A DNA stretch of 64,000 bases from Mallotus nudiflorus (Eukaryota > Streptophyta > Magnoliopsida > Malpighiales > Euphorbiaceae), in assembly GCA_947683625.1 (NCBI GenBank), contig CANTUR010000002.1, positions 4,992,501 through 5,056,500 of the forward strand, read 5' to 3'. The notes beneath the pieces were generated by a model that made no database searches, was not told the origin of the DNA, and was given only the letters and a program-made list of their open reading frames with translations. The position numbers and the translations under genes are program-made. How positions within the stretch are numbered: position 1 is the first letter of the stretch; each line of letters begins with the position of its first letter. This document shows positions 58,517 through 64,000 of this stretch, in pieces.

Positions 58517-61500
58517 TGGTACTTCTGATCCTTTAGATTTTCTGCATGCGATTGAGACTAGGACTCGGACTGCTCATACCGAGTACCAGAGGATCATGAT
58601 CGTTGAGTTGTCTGTCGAGGGACCAGCTTTGGATTGGTTCATTCAGATGATCCAGCCCTATATGATGACGATGACATGGGCTCAGTTTCGAGAGCGATTC
58701 ATGAGGAGATTTTGTCCAGAGCCTCTTCGTTTGAGCTATCGTCTTCGATTGACCAGCATTTCTCGTGGAGATCGATCAGTAGAGGAGTATACCCGAGAGT
58801 TTCTTCGTCTGGGTAGATATGCTGAGGATCTGATGCGAGATCAGTATTTCGCGATTACTACCTATGTTACTGGTTTGGGTTCAGCTTTTGCTGGTATGCC
58901 TACAGCAGGTCTTACTCTGGAGTCGGTGATTGAGCTAGCTAAGGAGATTGAGCTGAGATTAGTTAGGCAGGGAGCGATGCCTGATTACTACCAGTTGGGA
59001 GTTCAGTCGAGTGGATTGCAGGCTACTCCATATTCGAGTTTTCATATTGGTTCGAGTAGTCAGCAGCGAGGTTCGACTCAGCAGAGTCAGAGACAGCAGC
59101 AGCGAGTGCATCGGAGCAGTAGACATGGTCGTGGAGGTCAGCGTAGATCATTCAGATTTGGGTCAGGTGCTTCGAGCAGCAGCAGTGGTCGTAGTTCTGG
59201 ATCAGCGACCAGTGTTTGTCAGACTTGTGGTAGAGTCCATCAGGGACCGTGTTATCTGACACCGTTGACATGCTTCAGATGCGGGCAGACAGGACATTTT
59301 GCCAGATCGTGTCCTTATCCCGGATATCAGCAGCAGCAGATTCCGCGATTCCCACAGCAGTCGATTGCTAGTGCAGCACCCGTGCCATTTCAGTTACCAC
59401 CAGCTCAGCATCAGAGTTCTACTCAGTTTGTTCCACAGCAGAGTCGTGGTAGAGGTACGAGAGGAGGTACCCGAGGTGTTGGCCAGGCTTCTACCAGTCA
59501 GCAGGGAGGTCGAGGCCAGGCCAGAGTTTTTCATCTGACTCAGCAGGATGCTCAGGCATCTAATGCAGTCGTGGCAGGTATTCTTTCTGTTTGTTACCTG
59601 GATGCTTTGGTTTTGTTTGATCCGGGTGCCACGCATTCGTTTGTTTCTCCTATTTTTGCTTCTAAATCTTGTTGGCAAGCTTCGAGGATGGCTTTTCCCT
59701 TGTCTGTTGCCACTCCTCTGAGTGATTCTTTGGACGCCGATATTGTTCTTTCTGGTTGTCCAGTTCTCGTGGGAGATAGAAAATTACCCGCTGATTTGAT
59801 TTTGTTGGATGTGATGGAGTTCGATGTTATTTTGGGAATGGATTGGTTGTCTCAGTACTATGCCGTGGTTGATTGCAGGAATAAGGAGGTGATTTTTAGA
59901 ATTCCTGGTGAAGTAGAATTTAAGTTTGTTGGTGACAGGAGTTCAGCACCTCAGAATCTTATTTCTGTTATTTCTGCTAGGAAGTTGTTGAGGAAAGGTT
60001 GTCAGGGGTTTTTGGCATTGGTTAGGGATACGTCAGTGGAGAAGTTGTCACTCACAGATGTTCCTGTTGCTTGTGAGTTTCCTGATGTTTTTCCCGAGGA
60101 GTTGCCAGGTTTACCACCTCATAGAGAGATTGAGTTCTGTATAGATGTGGTTCCAGGTATTACTCCTATATCTATGACACCCTATCGTATGGCTCCTGCA
60201 GAATTGAGAGAGTTGAAGGAGCAATTGCAAGAGTTGTTGGATAAGGGTTTTATCAGACCTAGTGTTTCTCCTTGGGGTGCACCAGTCCTGTTTGTGAAGA
60301 AGAAGGATGGTACCCTGAGACTGTGCATTGACTACAGAGAGTTGAATAAGGTGACAGTGAAGAACAAGTATCCTCTCCCGAGGATAGATGATTTGTTTGA
60401 TCAGCTCCAGGGTGCACAATTCTTTTCTAAGGTTGACTTGAGGTCGGGTTATCATCAGCTGCGGATCAGTGAAGCTGATATTCCTAAGACAGCTTTCCGC
60501 ACTAGATATGGTCATTATGAGTTTCTGGTGATGTCTTTTGGTTTGACTAATGCACCAGCAGCTTTTATGGATCTGATGAACAGAGTATTCCGACCGTATG
60601 TGGATCAGTTTGTGGTAGTCTTCATTGATGATATACTGATATATTCAAGGAGTATGGAAGAGCATGTATATCATTTGAGGATTGTACTACAGACACTGAG
60701 AGATCATCAGCTTTATGCTAAATTCTCGAAGTGTGATTTCTGGATGGAGAGTGTTTCTTTTCTTGGACACGTAGTGTCTAAAGAAGGTATTCAGGTTGAT
60801 CCACAGAAGGTTGAGGCAGTATCTGAGTGGCCTAGACCTACTTCAGTTACTGAGATTCGGAGTTTTCTGGGTTTAGCCGGGTATTATAGGCGGTTTGTGC
60901 AGGATTTTTCCAGGATTACAGCCCCTATGACTCGCTTGACTCAGAAGAATGTTAGATTCGAGTGGTCAGAAGCTTGTGAGAATAGTTTTCAGTTGTTGAA
61001 GGAGAAGTTGACCACAGCGCCAGTATTAGCTTTGCCTAATAGTGTGGATAAGTTCACAGTTTACTGTGATGCCTCTAGAATTGGTCTTGGTTGTGTGTTG
61101 ATGCAGAATGGAAGGGTGATAGCCTATGCTTCGAGGCAGTTGAAGAAGCATGAGCAGAACTATCCTACACATGATCTAGAGATGGCTGCAGTGATCTTTG
61201 CTTTGAAGATTTGGAGACATTATTTGTACGGGGTGACTTGTGAGATATTTACTGATCACAAGAGCCTTAAGTACATTTTTCAGCAGCGAGATTTAAATTT
61301 GAGGCAGAGGAGATGGTTGGAACTGTTGAAGGATTATGATTGTGAGATTCTTTACCATCCGGGTAAAGCTAATGTGGTAGCAGATGCCTTGAGTAGGAAG
61401 TCCTCAGGTAGTCTTGCTCACATTGGTGTTGAGAGGAGACCATTGATCCAGGAATTGCATCTGATGGTGGATCAAGGTCTGATGATGAAGATCAGTAGAT

Positions 61501-62969
61501 CAGGTGGACTGTTAGCTCAGTTTAAAGTACGATCTGTACTGAGGGATAGGATTAAAGCAGCTCAGAGCCGAGATCCTATTCTGGAAGAGCTTGCAGAGAA
61601 TGTCAGAGCAGGGAAGTTCACTGATTTCACACTCGATGATGATGGTGTGTTGTGGATCAGTGGTAGATTGTGTGTTCCTGATGTGGATGATTTGAGAGAA
61701 GAGATCCTAGATGAAGCACATTCTACAGCTTACAGCGTTCATCCTGGTGTTACTAAGATGTACCACAGTATCAGAGATCTATACTGGTGGGATGGATTGA
61801 AGAAGGATGTTGTTGAGTATGTTGCTAAGTGCTTGACGTGTCAGCAAGTGAAAGCCGAACATCAGAAGCCTTCTGGGAAGCTTCAGCCTCTTCCTATTCC
61901 CGAGTGGAAGTGGGAAAGGATAGCTATGGATTTTGTAGTCGGTTTACCTCGTTCGAAGGATGGATACGATTCCATCTGGGTGATTGTAGACAGATTGACG
62001 AAGTCTGCACATTTCTTGCCTGTGAAAGCCACATATTCAGTTGCTAGATTGGCGAAGTTGTATGTGAAGCATATTGTGTGCCTTCATGGAGTACCTGTGT
62101 CCATTGTGTCAGATAGAGGTTCAGTGTTTACTTCTCGTTTTTGGCAGAAGTTGCAGGAAGCGATGGGCACTAGGTTGGATTTCAGTACTGCTTTTCATCC
62201 TCAGACAGATGGCCAGTCTGAGAGGACGATCCAGACACTGGAAGATATGTTGAGGATGTGTGTCTTGGATTTGAGAGGTAGCTGGGATGATCATTTGTCG
62301 CTTGTTGAGTTTGCATATAATAATAGCTACCATAGCAGTATTGGCATGGCACCATATGAGGCGTTGTATGGAAGGAAGTGTAGATCCCCGTTGTGTTGGG
62401 ATGAGATCGGTGAGAGAGCTTTGACTGGACCAGAGATGATTCAGGATGCTGCAGAGAAAGTCGCCGTGATCAAGCGCAGGTTAGAGACCGCAGTTAGCAG
62501 ACAGAAGAGTTATGCGGATCCTAGGCGCAGAGATGTGGAGTTTCAGGTTGGAGATTTCGTTTTTCTGAAAGTATCTCCGATGAAGGGTGTGATGAGATTT
62601 GGCAAGAAGGGTAAGTTAGCACCGAGATATATTGGACCGTTTGAGATTCTGGAGAGAATTGGCACTGTTGCATATCGGTTGGATTTGCCTCCGAGTATGT
62701 CGCAGGTGCATCCAGTATTTCATATCTCGATGTTGAGGAAGTATATCTCAGATCCTTCACACGTGTTGCAACCTGACAGAGTGGAAGTGAGTGAAGATTT
62801 GACTTTTGTGGAAGAACCTGTGGCGATCGTAGATTTTCAAGTTCGACAGTTGCGATCGAAGCAGATTCCGATGGTCAAGGTTTTGTGGCGTAGCGACAGA
62901 GTTGAAGAACATACGTGGGAGACTGAAGCTGAGATGCGAGCTTCTTACCCGTATCTCTTTCCTTCCTGA
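58239..62969 (+). CDS. Tekay Gag-Pol polyprotein frame (1576 codons; protein similarity from about residue 86)
   Basis: Residues are counted from ATG 58239; the first 85 or so are an out-of-frame reading of the Gag N-terminus. Domains: Gag capsid about 90-260 (DPLDFLHAIE, WAQFRERF, RSVEEYTREFLRL), zinc knuckle CFRCGQTGHFARSC at 345-358, aspartic protease with D461-P-G-A and later DVILGMDWL, RT about 640-815 with KKKDGTLRLCIDYRELN and catalytic F795-IDD (D797, D798), RNase H with YCDAS (D944). Integrase has a zinc finger H1161/H1168/C1198/C1201 and catalytic D1231, D1292, E1328 (35-residue D-E spacing). A chromodomain about 1527-1573 (EEPVAIVDFQVRQL, KVLWRSDRVEEHTWE) targets integration to heterochromatin in this group. 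Every pol catalytic residue is present. Expression from the natural gag ATG is blocked by the frame change near 58500. Confidence 0.93.
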   Translation: MSLHRSLRPRMMSLFRTRFYLLSRQLDVEVVAGVDLEERQVAVGRESYRTRSLLSLILMFLFLQLFSLFSLPISRVCLTLRQLCSMPGRIAFDGTSDPLDFLHAIETRTRTAHTEYQRIMIVELSVEGPALDWFIQMIQPYMMTMTWAQFRERFMRRFCPEPLRLSYRLRLTSISRGDRSVEEYTREFLRLGRYAEDLMRDQYFAITTYVTGLGSAFAGMPTAGLTLESVIELAKEIELRLVRQGAMPDYYQLGVQSSGLQATPYSSFHIGSSSQQRGSTQQSQRQQQRVHRSSRHGRGGQRRSFRFGSGASSSSSGRSSGSATSVCQTCGRVHQGPCYLTPLTCFRCGQTGHFARSCPYPGYQQQQIPRFPQQSIASAAPVPFQLPPAQHQSSTQFVPQQSRGRGTRGGTRGVGQASTSQQGGRGQARVFHLTQQDAQASNAVVAGILSVCYLDALVLFDPGATHSFVSPIFASKSCWQASRMAFPLSVATPLSDSLDADIVLSGCPVLVGDRKLPADLILLDVMEFDVILGMDWLSQYYAVVDCRNKEVIFRIPGEVEFKFVGDRSSAPQNLISVISARKLLRKGCQGFLALVRDTSVEKLSLTDVPVACEFPDVFPEELPGLPPHREIEFCIDVVPGITPISMTPYRMAPAELRELKEQLQELLDKGFIRPSVSPWGAPVLFVKKKDGTLRLCIDYRELNKVTVKNKYPLPRIDDLFDQLQGAQFFSKVDLRSGYHQLRISEADIPKTAFRTRYGHYEFLVMSFGLTNAPAAFMDLMNRVFRPYVDQFVVVFIDDILIYSRSMEEHVYHLRIVLQTLRDHQLYAKFSKCDFWMESVSFLGHVVSKEGIQVDPQKVEAVSEWPRPTSVTEIRSFLGLAGYYRRFVQDFSRITAPMTRLTQKNVRFEWSEACENSFQLLKEKLTTAPVLALPNSVDKFTVYCDASRIGLGCVLMQNGRVIAYASRQLKKHEQNYPTHDLEMAAVIFALKIWRHYLYGVTCEIFTDHKSLKYIFQQRDLNLRQRRWLELLKDYDCEILYHPGKANVVADALSRKSSGSLAHIGVERRPLIQELHLMVDQGLMMKISRSGGLLAQFKVRSVLRDRIKAAQSRDPILEELAENVRAGKFTDFTLDDDGVLWISGRLCVPDVDDLREEILDEAHSTAYSVHPGVTKMYHSIRDLYWWDGLKKDVVEYVAKCLTCQQVKAEHQKPSGKLQPLPIPEWKWERIAMDFVVGLPRSKDGYDSIWVIVDRLTKSAHFLPVKATYSVARLAKLYVKHIVCLHGVPVSIVSDRGSVFTSRFWQKLQEAMGTRLDFSTAFHPQTDGQSERTIQTLEDMLRMCVLDLRGSWDDHLSLVEFAYNNSYHSSIGMAPYEALYGRKCRSPLCWDEIGERALTGPEMIQDAAEKVAVIKRRLETAVSRQKSYADPRRRDVEFQVGDFVFLKVSPMKGVMRFGKKGKLAPRYIGPFEILERIGTVAYRLDLPPSMSQVHPVFHISMLRKYISDPSHVLQPDRVEVSEDLTFVEEPVAIVDFQVRQLRSKQIPMVKVLWRSDRVEEHTWETEAEMRASYPYLFPS

Positions 62970-63012
62970 TTCTGTAATCTTGTTTTTAGAATTCGGGGAC
63001 GAATTCCTGTAA

Positions 63013-63020
63013 GGGGGGAA
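63013..63020 (+). promoter_or_regulatory. Polypurine tract of the Tekay element
   Basis: GGGGGGAA within GTAAGGGGGGAAGAC, ending three bases before the 3' LTR start at 63024; the usual plus-strand primer position. Confidence 0.8.
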
Positions 63021-63023
63021 GAC

Positions 63024-64000
63024 TGTAATATCCCGTAATTTTAAAAATATTTTTACACTGTACCGGGATATGCAGTGTCAGTGATTTTTGTATTTTATAT
63101 GATATTTTTATGAGTTAATATGTATTTTAAACCTATTTTAATTACTGTCTATTATTTTCAGTATTTTACGTAAAATTTTCCCGGGACTTTCATTTTCGGG
63201 GAAATTTTCACGTAAACAATGTATTATTAATTATTTTAAATGTATTTACGGGTTTGCATGAACTCATACATATTTTTAAATTATTAAATAAAGCTTGTGT
63301 GTGTATATTTATTTAATTAGGGTTTATTATTACCCTAATATTTTATTATTTATTTATTATTATTTGATTATTTTATTTATTATTAAATTATTAAAATTTA
63401 TTATTTTATTAAAATTTATTATTTTTTTTTCTTTTTTCTTTTTTTTTTCTTTTCTTTTTTCTTTTCCTTTTTCTTTCTTTTTCTTTTCTTTTCTCTTTCC
63501 TTTTCTTTCTTTTTCTTTTTCTTCTTCTTCTTCTTCTTTTCCCGTAGACACCCGCCGGACCATCCACTATTCCTCACGTCGTTTCTCCCTCATCCGGCCA
63601 CCGTTTTCGACACCGCCGGTCTCTATCTTCTCCTTGAGCTCCGGTGAGTGTTATTCTAGCTTTTGTTTGAGCTAAAACGGTCTAGAATTGCTTAGGTTTT
63701 GAGTTGAATATTTCGGCCACTTTTGGTTTTCGATTTTTTTGAGCTTCAATTTGGATGATTCATGGAAACTTCCTTCACAAATGTTGTTCCTGGTAGTTTA
63801 ATCTTCATGTATGAATTTTTGTAGAATTTTTGGAGATTGTTTGGATTTTTGGGTATTTTTGAATATTTTAATATTATTTTCGAATTTTCGGAAATTAATT
63901 ATTTAAATTATGAAATTGGAGTTTATGGTTGAATTAGGTGTTGAAATGAATTATAGGAATTTATTTGGAATTTTTATGAATTTCTAAGTATTTATTTTTA
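63024..64000 (+). repeat. 3' LTR of the Tekay element, first 977 bp
   Basis: Matches 54907-55883 at a fixed offset of 8117 with no difference that I could find, including the long polypyrimidine tract. Cut by the window end. Confidence 0.95.

Larger units (their letters stand above)
54907..64000 (+). mobile_element. Young Tekay/Del-type chromovirus (Ty3/gypsy), right end outside the window
   Basis: 5' LTR 54907-58008, primer-binding site 58013-58024, gag start 58223, open pol frame to 62969 with C-terminal chromodomain, polypurine tract 63013-63020, 3' LTR from 63024 to the window end. Constant offset between the LTRs (8117 bp) and no visible difference over 977 bp indicate very recent insertion. 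A complete copy would be about 11.2 kb, ending near 66125. The only defect found is the frame change within gag near 58500. Confidence 0.95.

Noticed and set aside
1..64000. tRNA, rRNA, CRISPR arrays or bacterial-type operons
   Set aside because: No cloverleaf-compatible sequence, rRNA motif or regularly spaced repeat with unique spacers was found; gene structure is plainly that of a plant nucleus.

Overview
This window is nuclear DNA from a flowering plant, most likely a woody eudicot. It has two intron-rich host genes in AT-rich DNA crowded with plant transposable elements (Ty1/copia, Ty3/gypsy Tat and chromovirus Tekay, Mutator-like, Tourist-like MITEs). The species cannot be named from the sequence alone.

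Host genes, both on the + strand. (1) 4923-15363 is a complete 29-exon gene for a secreted/vacuolar glycoside hydrolase family 38 alpha-mannosidase of 1007 aa. Every splice junction keeps the reading frame. (2) 49572-53464 is a complete 8-coding-exon gene for the PSTAIRE cyclin-dependent kinase CDKA (294 aa). It has a probable intron in its 5' UTR, two upstream small ORFs, and a first coding exon of only nine bases.

Layout. 1-4.8 kb: AT-rich intergenic DNA with microsatellite, tandem and fold-back repeats. 4.9-15.4 kb: mannosidase gene, with two related fold-back elements in its introns. 16.3-17.4 kb: a non-coding terminal-inverted-repeat element. 17.4-37.2 kb: a three-level nest. A decayed copia element (minus strand) was cut just after the catalytic motif of its reverse transcriptase by an 18.6-kb Tat-lineage Ty3 element (18256-36844). 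That element's gag was later hit by a Tekay element, which has shrunk to a 3.4-kb solo LTR (19944-23382). The 3' part of the Tat element carries, on the opposite strand, a decayed intron-containing gene resembling plant mobile domain (PMD) proteins. 37.6-43.0 kb: a MITE with a TAA duplication, split by a 5.1-kb Mutator-like element that encodes a broken transposase and an opposite-strand GRF zinc-finger gene. 43.7-45.5 kb: N-terminal remains of a second Mutator-like transposase. 46.3-48.5 kb: a second copy of the fold-back element seen at 3.4 kb, a palindromic AAT/ATT array and a 384-bp tandem duplication. 49.0-53.7 kb: CDKA. 54.9-64.0 kb: a very young Tekay chromovirus. I see no difference between its two LTRs over the 977 bp of 3' LTR in the window. 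Its pol frame is open and ends in a chromodomain, but gag is divided by a frame change; the 3' LTR runs off the window.

The two host genes have unrelated housekeeping roles (glycan turnover; cell-cycle control) and nothing suggests they act together. The most unusual content is the pair of non-transposase host-like genes (PMD, GRF zinc finger) carried antisense inside two different kinds of transposable element. All coordinates and translations were read by eye; family assignments rest on recognisable motifs, not on database searches.
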